Assembly: GCF_000786215.1 (NCBI RefSeq) | Contig: NZ_JROG01000003.1 | Coordinates: 1,116,001 to 1,180,000, forward strand | From: Sphingomonas sp. 35-24ZXX | GTDB lineage: Bacteria; Pseudomonadota; Alphaproteobacteria; Sphingomonadales; Sphingomonadaceae | Reading direction: 5' to 3' | Length of the DNA stretch: 64,000 nt | Shown: piece after piece, positions 41,563-49,880 of the stretch | Layout: every line of letters begins with the position of its first letter | How positions within the stretch are numbered: position 1 is the stretch's first letter | Made by a program: the position numbers and the translations under genes | The notes under the pieces: generated by a model | The model's input: the letters and a program-made list of their open reading frames with translations, nothing else | What the model was told of the DNA's origin: nothing | The model's database searches: none

Positions 41563-41961
41563 TCAGACCTGTGCGGCCAGCTTGACGATGACGACGCCGG
41601 CGGCAGCAATATGCGCCAGCGTGATCACCACCGACACGGTGTGCAGCGTCTTGAACCGGCGGGTGGCGCCCGCATCGGTGGCGGCATTGACGGCGGGCAT
41701 GATCACCTGGCGCGCCACCACGGTGGTCGCCGCGATCGCGGCCAGGATGAGCGCGCTGGTCTGGTCGCCTGCCGCTGACACCGCCGCCGCGGCAGCCGAT
41801 GTCGCCAGCACGAACAGATAGAAATGCGGGAAGGCGCGGCGGATCAGCGGCCCCGCGGTGTCGGCGGGCAAAGCGGTGAACACGAATGCGGCGAACCCGA
41901 AGGCATACAGGATGGTTCCGCCAAACAGCAGCGCGGTCAGCAGCAAGGCCGCGGCCATCAT
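41563..41961 (-). CDS. DUF4149-type membrane protein
   Basis: A 132-residue protein with four hydrophobic helices: MMAAALLLTALLFGGTILYAFGFAAFVF, AFPHFYLFVLATSAAAAAVSA, LILAAIAATTVVARQVIMPAVNAA and LHTVSVVITLAHIAAAGVVIVKLA. The RRAFPHFY, PAVNAATDAG and FKTLHTVSVVI elements are typical of DUF4149/TMEM205-like proteins. Function is unknown. Its start overlaps the stop codon of a tiny upstream frame (ATGA type), and the FolB-like gene follows. Confidence 0.85.
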   Translation of the reverse strand: MMAAALLLTALLFGGTILYAFGFAAFVFTALPADTAGPLIRRAFPHFYLFVLATSAAAAAVSAAGDQTSALILAAIAATTVVARQVIMPAVNAATDAGATRRFKTLHTVSVVITLAHIAAAGVVIVKLAAQV

Positions 41962-42056
41962 CGGGCTTCATCCCGGTTAACGGCGATGCGCGAGGAGAGA
42001 CGGGTGGCGTTCCGAAAGGCCCGCGCCGCTGCCGTCATGTCTTTTGGCTGTGCCAT
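41958..42056 (-). CDS. Possible very small protein coupled to DUF4149 gene
   Basis: A 32-residue frame (MAQPKDMTAAARAFRNATRLSSRIAVNRDEAR) with GGAG upstream, ending inside the first codons of the DUF4149 gene (ATGATG overlap). A longer frame starts at 42182. The translational coupling and biased composition hint at a real leader or small protein, but nothing confirms it. Confidence 0.3.
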   Translation of the reverse strand: MAQPKDMTAAARAFRNATRLSSRIAVNRDEAR

Positions 42057-42223
42057 CGCTCGCTCCATCCATCGTCCAGCATCATGGGCCTCAAGCCACG
42101 ACGCGTTGCGTGCCGAGGCGGGCCCGTCGCAACTACGAGATTTCAACGACAGCAGATGCAGGCCCGGCGCCCATGCGCTCACGCCGCGCGCCCGAGGGCC
42201 CCCACCGGAGCTTACCAGGTCGC
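42057..42223. other. Intergenic stretch without recognised gene
   Basis: Together with the flanking small frame and terminator, the 41962-42322 interval has no recognisable protein. I see only the possible upstream extension of the tiny frame and the terminator at its right end. Confidence 0.4.
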
Positions 42224-42255
42224 AAAAAAGGGTGGTCCATTTGCATGGCCACCCT
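42224..42255 (-). terminator. Rho-independent terminator of the small membrane-protein gene
   Basis: Read leftwards, AGGGTGGCCAT (42255-42245), a GCAA loop and ATGGACCACCCT (42240-42229) form an 11-bp stem with one bulged base, followed by six T residues (complement of 42224-42229). It lies about 70 bp after the stop of the leftward gene ending at 42323. Confidence 0.85.
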
Positions 42256-42322
42256 CTTTCAAAAGCGATGTTCGGCAGTGCCGATTAGGCAGGCAGGACT
42301 AGCCCCGCCCGCCCGTCTTCGA

Positions 42323-42547
42323 TCAGGAATACGGAAGCTTGCGCGCCTGCTTCTTGTCGCGGCGGCGCTTGAGCAGATAGCCGCCTGCACCGATCGCGAG
42401 CATCGACGGCACGCTCATGCGCGAGACGATGAACGGGATCGCCGATGCGGCAAGCGCGCCGGTGGTTGCACCTGCTGCGCTGTCAGCCTTGGGGGACTTG
42501 CCTGCGAGCTTCGCGCCGACGATGGCGCCGATAATGTTCTTGATCAT
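42323..42547 (-). CDS. Small hypothetical membrane-associated protein
   Basis: A 74-residue protein from ATG 42547 preceded by a perfect AAGGAGAT Shine-Dalgarno. It has a Gly/Ala-rich hydrophobic centre (IIGAIVGAKLAGK, GATTGALAASAIPFIV, LAIGAGGYLLK) and a basic tail (KRRRDKKQARKLPYS). It looks like a glycine-zipper-type helix pair. No named family was recognised. Strong translation signal and its own terminator argue for a real monocistronic gene. Confidence 0.75.
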   Translation of the reverse strand: MIKNIIGAIVGAKLAGKSPKADSAAGATTGALAASAIPFIVSRMSVPSMLAIGAGGYLLKRRRDKKQARKLPYS

Positions 42548-42695
42548 TCGGTATCTCCTTCGATCGGGTTTACCGCGCACGGGCCATTTGGTTCCCGCCC
42601 CGTCGATGGGAACAGCCCAGACCTCTTGAGAACTCGGCGGCGTGCGGCGGTGGCCGACCTTGTGCGTCCCCGGCAATCGTGCTGTGGTCTGTGCC

Positions 42696-42920
42696 ATGCA
42701 ATCTCCGTGCAACCAGACGTGCAGAATCGATGACCACACCGGCTATTGCATCGGCTGCGGCCGCGATCTGGATGAAATCGCCGAATGGCCCGGTGCGTCG
42801 GATATCCGCCAGCAGCAGATCCTGGCTGCGCTGCCGCCGAGAATGGCCGCGATGACCGCCGCGCGCGTCGGCGATACCGTTCTAGGCGATGCTACGGCTA
42901 GGCCAGAACTTCGAACGTAA
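42696..42920 (+). CDS. DUF1289 small cysteine-rich protein
   Basis: A 74-residue protein from ATG 42696. MQSPCNQTCRIDDHTGYCIGCGRDLDEIAEW shows the DUF1289 pattern of four cysteines (CxxxC...CxxC) followed by the conserved W. The domain probably binds a metal. The tail ILAALPPRMAAM is also typical. Its last 23 bases overlap the convergent reductase gene. It is divergent from the small membrane-protein gene. Confidence 0.85.
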   Translation: MQSPCNQTCRIDDHTGYCIGCGRDLDEIAEWPGASDIRQQQILAALPPRMAAMTAARVGDTVLGDATARPELRT

Positions 42921-44103
42921 GACCGGCATCAGCACGAAGCCGGTCGATCAGCCTGTCGCTCAGGATCGTCGCCGGGGTCCAGAAGCCGCCCGGCACATCG
43001 TCGGGCACATCCTTCGCAAGGCACGCCGCCGCCTGCGAGAGCATCTTGGCGGTGGAGCCATAGCCAGGATCGCGGTCACCGGTGACGCGGCACCTGATGG
43101 TCTCGCCCTTGGCCGTCGATCCCAGAAAGATCAGCTCGAATCCGCCTTCGCGCTGGGCCTGCTCGCTCGGCCCCTCGCCCGGCTTTGGCAGCACCGCGGT
43201 TTCGAGCAGCCAGCGAACCGGCGGGACGGCAAGGCCCAGCATCAGCGCGTTGACGCCCCAGGTTGCCGCGAGGGCCGTGGCCCTGCCCTTCGCCAGCACC
43301 GCCTCTTCATACCGGAACCGGGCACCATAGCCGTTGCCGCTCAATGCGTTCGACCGATGCACCACCCGGGTGTTGATCCCCGCCATGATGAACGGGGCTA
43401 TCCAGCCACCGGAAGCCTTGTCGTACTCGATCGGGACATCGCGCTGGACGGCGGTGAACCCATGGTCTGGCGGACACAGGCTGTAAGGGTCTTTCAGCTC
43501 GCGGCGCAGGTCGGGGTCGCGAACCGCTTCCTTGACCATGTTGACCATGCTCGCAATGGTCCCGCCCGATGCGCCGCCCTTGATGCTGGCGACCCGCATG
43601 GCAATCTGCTCGCACGGCTGACCGAATGCTTCGACCGAGCGCCGTTGCAGGAAATGGACGCCCATATCAGACGGGATGGAATCGAAACCGCAGCAATGAA
43701 CGATCCGCGCGCCGCTCGCCTGCGCTTCGGCTGCGTGGCGCGCCTGCATCTTGCGGATCCATTGCGGCTCGCCGGTCAGATCGCAGTAATCGGTGCCCGT
43801 CTTCGCGCAGACCTGCACCAGCAGATCGCCATACAAAGCATAGGGGCCGACGGTGGACATCACGACCCTGGTCCGGGCGCACATCCGGCTGAGCGCGGCT
43901 TCATCCTGCGCATCGGCGACGATCAGTTCCACGCCTGTCAGTCCGACGCTGTCGCGCAGACCCTCCAGCTTGCTCAGCGACCGACCCGCAATCGCCCAGG
44001 TGATCGCACCATCGGCAAACTGGCTGTGCATGTAGCGGGTGATGATCTGGCCGACAAAACTGGTCGCCCCATAGACGATGATGTCGAACGTCTGGTCAGT
44101 CAT
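42898..44103 (-). CDS. Saccharopine-dehydrogenase-like / trans-acting enoyl reductase family protein
   Basis: A 401-residue protein from ATG 44103 (MTDQTFDIIVYGATSFVGQIITRYM). The Rossmann motif GATSFVG, then WAIAGRSLSKLEGL, VVMSTVGPYALYGDLLVQVCAKTGTDYCDLTGEPQWIR and VHCCGFDSIPSDMGVHFL, are hallmarks of the saccharopine-dehydrogenase-like branch that includes mycobacterial trans-acting enoyl reductases. The GPYALYG and GFDSIPSD elements are well kept. These enzymes act on lipid or polyketide intermediates or are uncharacterised; true lysine metabolism is unlikely. There is no obvious operon partner. Confidence 0.88.
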   Translation of the reverse strand: MTDQTFDIIVYGATSFVGQIITRYMHSQFADGAITWAIAGRSLSKLEGLRDSVGLTGVELIVADAQDEAALSRMCARTRVVMSTVGPYALYGDLLVQVCAKTGTDYCDLTGEPQWIRKMQARHAAEAQASGARIVHCCGFDSIPSDMGVHFLQRRSVEAFGQPCEQIAMRVASIKGGASGGTIASMVNMVKEAVRDPDLRRELKDPYSLCPPDHGFTAVQRDVPIEYDKASGGWIAPFIMAGINTRVVHRSNALSGNGYGARFRYEEAVLAKGRATALAATWGVNALMLGLAVPPVRWLLETAVLPKPGEGPSEQAQREGGFELIFLGSTAKGETIRCRVTGDRDPGYGSTAKMLSQAAACLAKDVPDDVPGGFWTPATILSDRLIDRLRADAGLTFEVLA

Positions 44104-44257
44104 GGCGGTCTCCGCTGGGGCCGATGGCGATGCGATGGCCGATCCATCAAGCAGATGCTGGTCTGCCCGCATCGACGACGAAAAGCCATCGGCAATGCCA
44201 TTCAACGAAAGCCATGCCTGCACGATGGCCGCAGCAGAGCCCGCCCTGCGCCGGGGA

Positions 44258-46282
44258 TCAGGTGCCTGTCGATTTCAGCCCTTGCATGATCGGCGGCGGC
44301 AGCTGCTCACGACCCAGTCGGACATGCAGCGCCCGCAGGTCGGCGATCGCCATCGGCCGACCGAACAGGAAGCCCTGCAGCTTGTTGCATCCTGCAGCGC
44401 GCAGCAGCGCAGCCTGCTCGTGGGTCTCGACCCCTTCGGCGGTGACCTCCATGTCCAGACCACGCGCCAGGTTGATCGCGCCGGCGACCAGCAGCGAGGC
44501 CTTGCTGTTGGGGCTGAGGTTGGCGAGCAGCGACTTGTCGATCTTCACATGGCTGAAGCCATAGGTGCGCAGATAATGAATGCTCGTGAAGCCCGTGCCG
44601 AAATCATCGAGCGCGATCGACAGCCCCATCGCCTTGAACGACTTGATCGTGCGGATCGCGGTTTCCGGCTGCGCCAGCAGATAGCCTTCGGTAATCTCGA
44701 GCTGCAGCCGCTGCGGCGGAAAGCGGGTCTGCTCGAGCACATGCGACACCTGCCGCAGGAAGCCGGGGTCACGAAACTGCGCGGGCGATACGTTGACGCT
44801 CAGCGTGACATCGTCCAGCGGCCCCACATCGCGGCAGGCGCGTTCGAGCACGAACATCCCGAGCGGATGGATCTGCCCGGTCGCCTCGGCAATCTCGATG
44901 AACTGCTGCGGCAACAGCATGCCCGCCGCCCGCCTTGGCCAGCGGATCAGCGCTTCGGTCGCCACGAACTGACCAGAGTGGGCATCGACGACCGGCTGAT
45001 AGACGACATCGAACTCGTCATTGCCAATCCCTGTCGCGATCTCGGCCTCGATCGCCAGCCGCCGCAGGCGGCCGCGGTCCATGGTCGAGGTGTAGACGGC
45101 GATCTTGCCCTTGGTTCCGGTCTTGACGTGATACATCGCCGTGTCGGCGCGGCGCAGCAGTTCGTGCGACGAGCAGGCGCCATCCGCATTGGTGGCAATG
45201 CCGATGCTGGCGCCGACCTGCAGTACATGGCGGTCGACCAGGACCGGCAGCGCAATCTCGTCGCTGATGCGCTCGGCCATGCTCTTGGCGACGGAAGACG
45301 CGTCAGGGGCCTCGATCAGGATGACGAATTCGTCGCCGCCGACCCGTGCGAGCATGCTGTGCGGCGGACATATCTGGCCGATGCGCACGCTGAGGCTGCG
45401 GATCAGGCTGTCGCCCGCCTGATGCCCGTGGGTGTCGTTGATATCCTTGAACCCATCGAGATCGATGAACAGCACCGCCAATCCATCGAGCGCCTCGCCT
45501 TCGCGATCATCGATGCGATCAAGATTGACCAGCAGCTGGCGCCGGTTGGGCAGGCCGCTCAGCGCATCGGTCAGCGCGATCTGGCGGTTCTCCTCGCTCA
45601 GCTTTTCGGTTTCCGCCTGGCGGTTGCGCAGATCGCGCTGCGAGCAGATCAGCATGGAAAAATCGAGGTTGTAGCGATGCGTGACGATCATCATCCCCAC
45701 CCCGACGCAACCCAGCACGATCGCCTCGACGAGCATCTTGCCCTGATCGACGGTGCTGAAGAACAGGATGAAGACAAGCGTGCTGGTCGCAGCAACGCGC
45801 ATTGCGGCAGCGCGCATGGTCATCAGGCAGAACACGGTGCTGACCTGTGTCAGCCCCAGAAAGAAGGTCAGATGCCCGCGCGCATAGGCATCGCCGCTGC
45901 TGTAGATCCACATGCACCACAATTCGAACGCCAGCGTCATGATCACCGCCAGCTTGCAGGTGCGCTGGATCTGCTGGGCGATTTCGGCATCGGTGAAGGA
46001 TTGCGCGCCATCCTGCCTTCGCCACCAGATGGCCCGCACCATCGCGACCGAGCAGATAATGACCGGGATGACCAGGGTTTCCAGCAGCATGGTCGGCTTG
46101 AAGAATGCCACCGTGACGGCCGTCGCATTGCAGATCAGGATCAGATACAGCAGCGGCATCTGCTTGGAGAACGACCGGAACTGCGCCCGGGCGAGTTCGG
46201 CATCGTCATTGCGAAGTGCAAACAGGTCTCGCGCAAAGCGCTGCGCGGCTCTCCAGCCTGAAAGTTGCACATTATGTGACAT
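44258..46282 (-). CDS. Membrane-bound GGDEF/EAL cyclic-di-GMP protein
   Basis: A 674-residue protein. The N-terminal ~220 residues have about six hydrophobic helices (LLYLILICNATAVTVAFF to LGCVGVGMMIV). Then come a GGDEF domain with the intact active site ARVGGDEFVIL (about residue 315) and LTDALSGLPNRRQLL, and an EAL domain. The EAL domain shows TEALIRWPRR (Glu about 443), LDDFGTGFTSIHYL, KIDKSLLANL and TAEGVETHEQAALL. No RxxD inhibitory site is seen just before GGDEF. Both domains look catalytically competent, so it may make and degrade c-di-GMP. No clear Shine-Dalgarno precedes ATG 46282. Confidence 0.92.
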   Translation of the reverse strand: MSHNVQLSGWRAAQRFARDLFALRNDDAELARAQFRSFSKQMPLLYLILICNATAVTVAFFKPTMLLETLVIPVIICSVAMVRAIWWRRQDGAQSFTDAEIAQQIQRTCKLAVIMTLAFELWCMWIYSSGDAYARGHLTFFLGLTQVSTVFCLMTMRAAAMRVAATSTLVFILFFSTVDQGKMLVEAIVLGCVGVGMMIVTHRYNLDFSMLICSQRDLRNRQAETEKLSEENRQIALTDALSGLPNRRQLLVNLDRIDDREGEALDGLAVLFIDLDGFKDINDTHGHQAGDSLIRSLSVRIGQICPPHSMLARVGGDEFVILIEAPDASSVAKSMAERISDEIALPVLVDRHVLQVGASIGIATNADGACSSHELLRRADTAMYHVKTGTKGKIAVYTSTMDRGRLRRLAIEAEIATGIGNDEFDVVYQPVVDAHSGQFVATEALIRWPRRAAGMLLPQQFIEIAEATGQIHPLGMFVLERACRDVGPLDDVTLSVNVSPAQFRDPGFLRQVSHVLEQTRFPPQRLQLEITEGYLLAQPETAIRTIKSFKAMGLSIALDDFGTGFTSIHYLRTYGFSHVKIDKSLLANLSPNSKASLLVAGAINLARGLDMEVTAEGVETHEQAALLRAAGCNKLQGFLFGRPMAIADLRALHVRLGREQLPPPIMQGLKSTGT

Positions 46283-46947
46283 ATCAGCGCTGGGCTTATC
46301 CCCAACAGCTTACCGAAATCTGAAGGGCATGGGAGCGGGTTGCGGACCTGCCGTCAGTCTCGACGAGAGCACGTGCGGCGAAAACGAGCGCCGCTCCAAT
46401 GGAAACCAAGTGATATTTCCGGTCTCTGCCGGTGAACCTGCCCGCACACCAGTCCCAGAAAGACCGATGCTTCCTCGCACGTCCGAAATCGCGCTCGACG
46501 TCATCGCTGCATCGGATGATCACCGAGACGCCCCAGATTATTCGAGTGCGACGTAAGGCGCTGGTCGCTGTCAATCCATGGCGACCGTACAGGGACAATC
46601 CATAAAGCTGCCATCGCTTAACGTTTGAGGCTCCCAGGACATCAAGACAGCCACAATCGGGGTATAAATTTGGACCGAGACAGTAGGGATATTTTCTTCG
46701 AACATGCTGTTTATATTGGCTAATATTTCTACGCAAAAGCGAAATATATACGTGATCTGTATTTTTGACGCCAGCTTGGTTTGACTGTCGTCACGACTGC
46801 ATCATGATCGACAAAACTCGCATAGGAAGATCAGCATATCTACCGGATTATGAACTCGGAAGATGACCAGCGTATGCCCCTCATGCTGGCAAATTGGATA
46901 AGCTGATGATCAAGTCGAGCCAATTATAACATCGAGTGTACAATTTA
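46283..46947. other. AT-richer gene-poor region
   Basis: No convincing gene is present across about 660 bp. Base composition is clearly lower in GC than the flanks, most of all at 46660-46770, where runs such as TATAAATTT, TTTATATTGG and GAAATATATACG occur. The only long frame on the minus strand (46296-46736) has amino-acid content unlike a protein. It may be degraded foreign DNA, a long regulatory region or an unannotated RNA. Confidence 0.5.
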
Positions 46948-46977
46948 TTGGACACATAGTTGTCCACAGTGTTATAC
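46948..46977 (+). promoter_or_regulatory. Sigma-70-like promoter with overlapping inverted repeat
   Basis: TTGGAC (46948-46953) and TTATAC (46972-46977), spaced 18 bp, resemble a housekeeping promoter 57 bp before the next start codon. TGGACA (46949-46954) and TGTCCA (46961-46966) form a perfect 6-bp inverted repeat over the -35 box, suggesting an operator. Confidence 0.45.
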
Positions 46978-47034
46978 ACACGCTCAAGCGTACTGCGGCA
47001 CACGGCCCTAGGTCCCGCCCCGGAGAACAATGCC

Positions 47035-47499
47035 ATGCTTGGAGCTGTCTACGCTGTCTTTTTTGCCTGCATCTCAATCTGTGCCGCGCTCGTGCTGTGG
47101 CAGTCCTTCAACGGCCAGAGACGCCGGATCGCCGCCTTGCTGGCGCAGGATCGCACAGCAGGCATCGATCGCATCGTGACCGTATCCGTGCGACCTGCCC
47201 CCCGCTTCGTCGCGGCGGCGGCCCCCGACTTCGCATCGGTCAGAATTGCCATATTGCCCGTCGGCCCGGCCTTTGCCTCCAACCGGGGATCCTGGGTTGG
47301 CACGAGCAGCCTCGGCAAGCCCTTTGCCGCAGGAACCTGGGTCATGCGGCCTGTCGCCGAGCGCGGTGCCAAATGGCACAACCCTTATCCGCTCAAGGCA
47401 CCGCTGGTGCGACCGGACTATCGTTTTCAGCCGTATACCGCCCGAAAGCTGCTGCCGCGGGCCATGGGGGCCGCAGGCTCTGGGCTGGCGGCGCACTGA
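47035..47499 (+). CDS. Hypothetical membrane-anchored protein
   Basis: A 154-residue protein from ATG 47035 (GGAG 9 bases upstream). One N-terminal hydrophobic helix (MLGAVYAVFFACISICAALVLWQS) is followed by an Arg-rich stretch (FNGQRRRIAALLAQDRTAG), a strand-like segment and a basic C-terminal tail with many aromatic residues (WHNPYPLKAPLVRPDYRFQPYTARK). I recognise no family. It is probably a single-pass inner-membrane protein with a cytosolic or periplasmic tail. The promoter-like site upstream supports expression. Confidence 0.55.
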   Translation: MLGAVYAVFFACISICAALVLWQSFNGQRRRIAALLAQDRTAGIDRIVTVSVRPAPRFVAAAAPDFASVRIAILPVGPAFASNRGSWVGTSSLGKPFAAGTWVMRPVAERGAKWHNPYPLKAPLVRPDYRFQPYTARKLLPRAMGAAGSGLAAH

Positions 47500-47523
47500 T
47501 CTGCTGCGCGACGGCGGCAAGGC

Positions 47524-47760
47524 TCACTGCGGATTGCTGACCGCAAGCAACGTGCCCTTGCCAGCATGCGGTATCGGTTTGAGCCCCTTGGGTAACACCA
47601 GCGGATCGGGCACCGCACCGAAGATCCAGACACGGTTGAAGGCATCCACCATGGCCGCCGAGGAAGCAGCGACAAGCGCTGGGCCTGTCGCTGCGCCGGG
47701 CGTTGCACGCGCGGACTGGATGGCTTTGCATGGGCATGCGCCCATCCCACGATAAGCCAT
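47524..47760 (-). CDS. Possible small protein, low confidence
   Basis: A leftward 78-residue frame in the 410-bp gap between two rightward genes. Codons in its second half (VDAFNRVWIFGAVPDPLVLPKGLKPIPHAGKGTLL, given here in parts: VDAFNRVWIFG, DPLVLPKGLKPIPHAG) show the GC3 bias of the neighbouring genes. No family recognised; it may be a remnant. Apart from this the interval 47500-47908 holds nothing I can support. Confidence 0.25.
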   Translation of the reverse strand: MAYRGMGACPCKAIQSARATPGAATGPALVAASSAAMVDAFNRVWIFGAVPDPLVLPKGLKPIPHAGKGTLLAVSNPQ

Positions 47761-47908
47761 TCAACCGCCGTGAAAAATGCCAGGCAGCCTGCTGGACGCC
47801 CCTTGCCGCGCGGTTCGGATCGCGGGTTGCCCGATCACCACCGCGCGGATGGTTGAGCAGGGCGTGCATTCGTGCCAGACAGACGCGTCTTATCGAAGGA
47901 ACGCGCGC

Positions 47909-49723
47909 ATGAAACTGGATCGCAGGCAATTCACCTTTGGAGCAAGCGCCAGCGCGTTGTTCGCGACCGCTTGGTCCGGTCAGGCCTTCGGGCAGGCGAC
48001 CGGCGATCTGGCGCTGACCAAGGTCACCGACCTGATCGTCGCGGGCGACCTGGCGCTCAGCCCCGGGCAGCGCACCGCGCTTGGGCTGGATACCGGGGAA
48101 TATGCCACGGCACGCGCGATGTTCGGCCCCGCCGGCAAGGCCGGCGGCATCGCGTCCGACCGCCATGCCCGCGACATGATGGTCCGGCTGGACGCGATCG
48201 ACCCTGCATCGCTGACAGAAACCGGCCAGGTCCGCCACGCGGTGGTCAAGGATATGCTGCAGCAGCGGCTGATCTCCGCGCCGTTCGACATCCCCTTCGT
48301 GGGCGCGCCATATCGGCTCAGCCAGCAGGACGGGGCCTATTTCTCGATTCCCGACTTCCTCGATTCCACCCATCCGGTCGAGACTGCCGACGATGCCGAG
48401 GCCTATCTCGCCCGTCTGGCCGCCTTTTCGGGCGTGCTCGACGAAGAGAGCGAGGCGCAGCGGGAAGAAGCCTCGCGCGGCTATCTTGCTCCGGCCTGGT
48501 CGCTCGAACTGGTGGCCAAGCAGCTGCGCGCGCAGATTGATGCTGCGCCCAAGGATAGCGGCATGGTCGGCTCGCTCGCACGGCGCACGGCCGCCAAGAA
48601 CATTGCCGGCGACTGGGCATCGCGCGCCGAGAAGCTGCTCATCGCCGAGGTCTATCCCGCGTTGCAGCGCCAGCTCGATCTGGTGGAAAAGCTGAAGCCC
48701 GGCACCCGCCCGGGCGATGGCGTGTGGCGCGTGCCGCGCGGCGACGAGATTTACGCAAAGGCGCTGCGCTATTTCACCACCACCGAATATTCGGCCGAGG
48801 ACATCCACCAGACCGGGCTGCGCCAGGTGGCCGAGATCAGCGCCGAACTCGATGGCATTCTCAAGAAGGCAGGCTTCACCCGCGGCAGCGTGGGCGAGCG
48901 TCTCAATGCGCTCAACACGCGCCCCGACCAGCTCTACGCCAACGACGACGCTGGCCGCGCCGCGCTGATCGCCTCGCTCAACGAAGGGCTGGCGGCGATG
49001 CAGGCCAAGCTGCCGCAGGCGTTCGCCACCATCCCGACCCAGCCGCTCAATATCCGCCGCGTTCCGGTCGAGATCCAGGACGGCGCGCCCAACGGCTATT
49101 ACAACCCCGCCTCGCTCGACGGTTCGCGGCCCGGGATCTACTGGATCAATCTCAAGAGCACTGCGGACTGGCCGAAGTACCAGCTGCCCGCGCTGACCTA
49201 TCACGAAGGCGTGCCCGGCCATCACCTGCACGGCAGTCTGTTGCAGCAGGACGAAAACCTGCCGCTGCTGCTGAAGAACTACTGGCTGTCAGCCTATGGC
49301 GAAGGCTGGGCGCTGTATGCCGAGATGCTGGCCGACGAACTGGGCGGCTACAGCGGCATCGAAAAGGCCGGCGCGCTGCAGTCCTGGCTGTTCCGCGCCG
49401 CACGGCTGGTGGTCGATACCGGGCTCAACGCCAAGCAATGGAGCGTTGAAAAGGCAACCGACTATCTGGTGGAGACCGTGGCCTTCACCCGGTCGCGTTC
49501 GCAACGCGAGATCGAACGGTATTGCGCCTCGCCGGGCCAGGCCTGCAGCTACAAGATCGGGCAGAACGAATGGGTCCGGCTGCGCCAGCGGGCAGAGGCG
49601 GAGCTTGGCAAGAAGTTCGACCTGCGGCAGTTCCATGAAATCCTCAAGGAAGGCGTGATGCCTCTCGAGCTGCTCGACAAGCGCGTGGCCGCCTGGACGA
49701 ACCGGATGAAAAAGGCGACATGA
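47909..49723 (+). CDS. DUF885-family metalloprotease-like protein
   Basis: About 604 residues from ATG 47909 (AAGGA upstream). The N-terminus KLDRRQFTFGASASALFATAW has a twin-arginine motif (RRQF), suggesting Tat export. The DUF885 zinc motif is intact: TYHEGVPGHHLHG with His432-Glu433 and the following His, plus the downstream YGEGWALYAEMLADELGGY element supplying the third ligand. Other conserved parts are RRVPVEIQDGAPNGYYNP and CSYKIGQNEW. The family is related to M3/M32-type gluzincins. Substrate peptides are unknown. It is monocistronic, with a large hairpin downstream. Confidence 0.9.
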   Translation: MKLDRRQFTFGASASALFATAWSGQAFGQATGDLALTKVTDLIVAGDLALSPGQRTALGLDTGEYATARAMFGPAGKAGGIASDRHARDMMVRLDAIDPASLTETGQVRHAVVKDMLQQRLISAPFDIPFVGAPYRLSQQDGAYFSIPDFLDSTHPVETADDAEAYLARLAAFSGVLDEESEAQREEASRGYLAPAWSLELVAKQLRAQIDAAPKDSGMVGSLARRTAAKNIAGDWASRAEKLLIAEVYPALQRQLDLVEKLKPGTRPGDGVWRVPRGDEIYAKALRYFTTTEYSAEDIHQTGLRQVAEISAELDGILKKAGFTRGSVGERLNALNTRPDQLYANDDAGRAALIASLNEGLAAMQAKLPQAFATIPTQPLNIRRVPVEIQDGAPNGYYNPASLDGSRPGIYWINLKSTADWPKYQLPALTYHEGVPGHHLHGSLLQQDENLPLLLKNYWLSAYGEGWALYAEMLADELGGYSGIEKAGALQSWLFRAARLVVDTGLNAKQWSVEKATDYLVETVAFTRSRSQREIERYCASPGQACSYKIGQNEWVRLRQRAEAELGKKFDLRQFHEILKEGVMPLELLDKRVAAWTNRMKKAT

Positions 49724-49742
49724 CCGTCTGATATCCCACGTG

Positions 49743-49791
49743 ACGCGGCGGCGGGTGCAGCGGCCGAGGATACGGCCGCCAGCCGCCGCGT
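49743..49791 (+). terminator. Nested hairpin after DUF885 gene
   Basis: An outer stem ACGCGGCGGC (49743-49752) pairs with 49782-49791, and an inner stem GCGGCCG (49760-49766) pairs with 49773-49779. Together they make a long, very stable structure 20 bp after the stop codon. No T-run follows, so intrinsic termination may be imperfect. Confidence 0.5.
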
Positions 49792-49880
49792 AGGGACTTG
49801 TTAACCCTGTTCCGGCTATGCGAAGGCAGAACGCGTTGTTGGCAGAAAGCCCAACACCCGGCTGCTGGAACGATGGAAGA

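Noticed and set aside
46296-46736. Leftward 146-codon frame in the AT-rich interval
   Set aside because: Arg/Ser/Trp-rich composition, no Shine-Dalgarno and no similarity recognised.
46960-46980. Replication origin
   Set aside because: Only two DnaA-box-like sequences, none of the usual origin neighbours such as dnaA, hemE or parAB, and a promoter reading explains the same bases.
47393-49231. Leftward long frame opposite the DUF885 gene
   Set aside because: The DUF885 frame carries the zinc motif and Tat signal; the opposite frame is a shadow.
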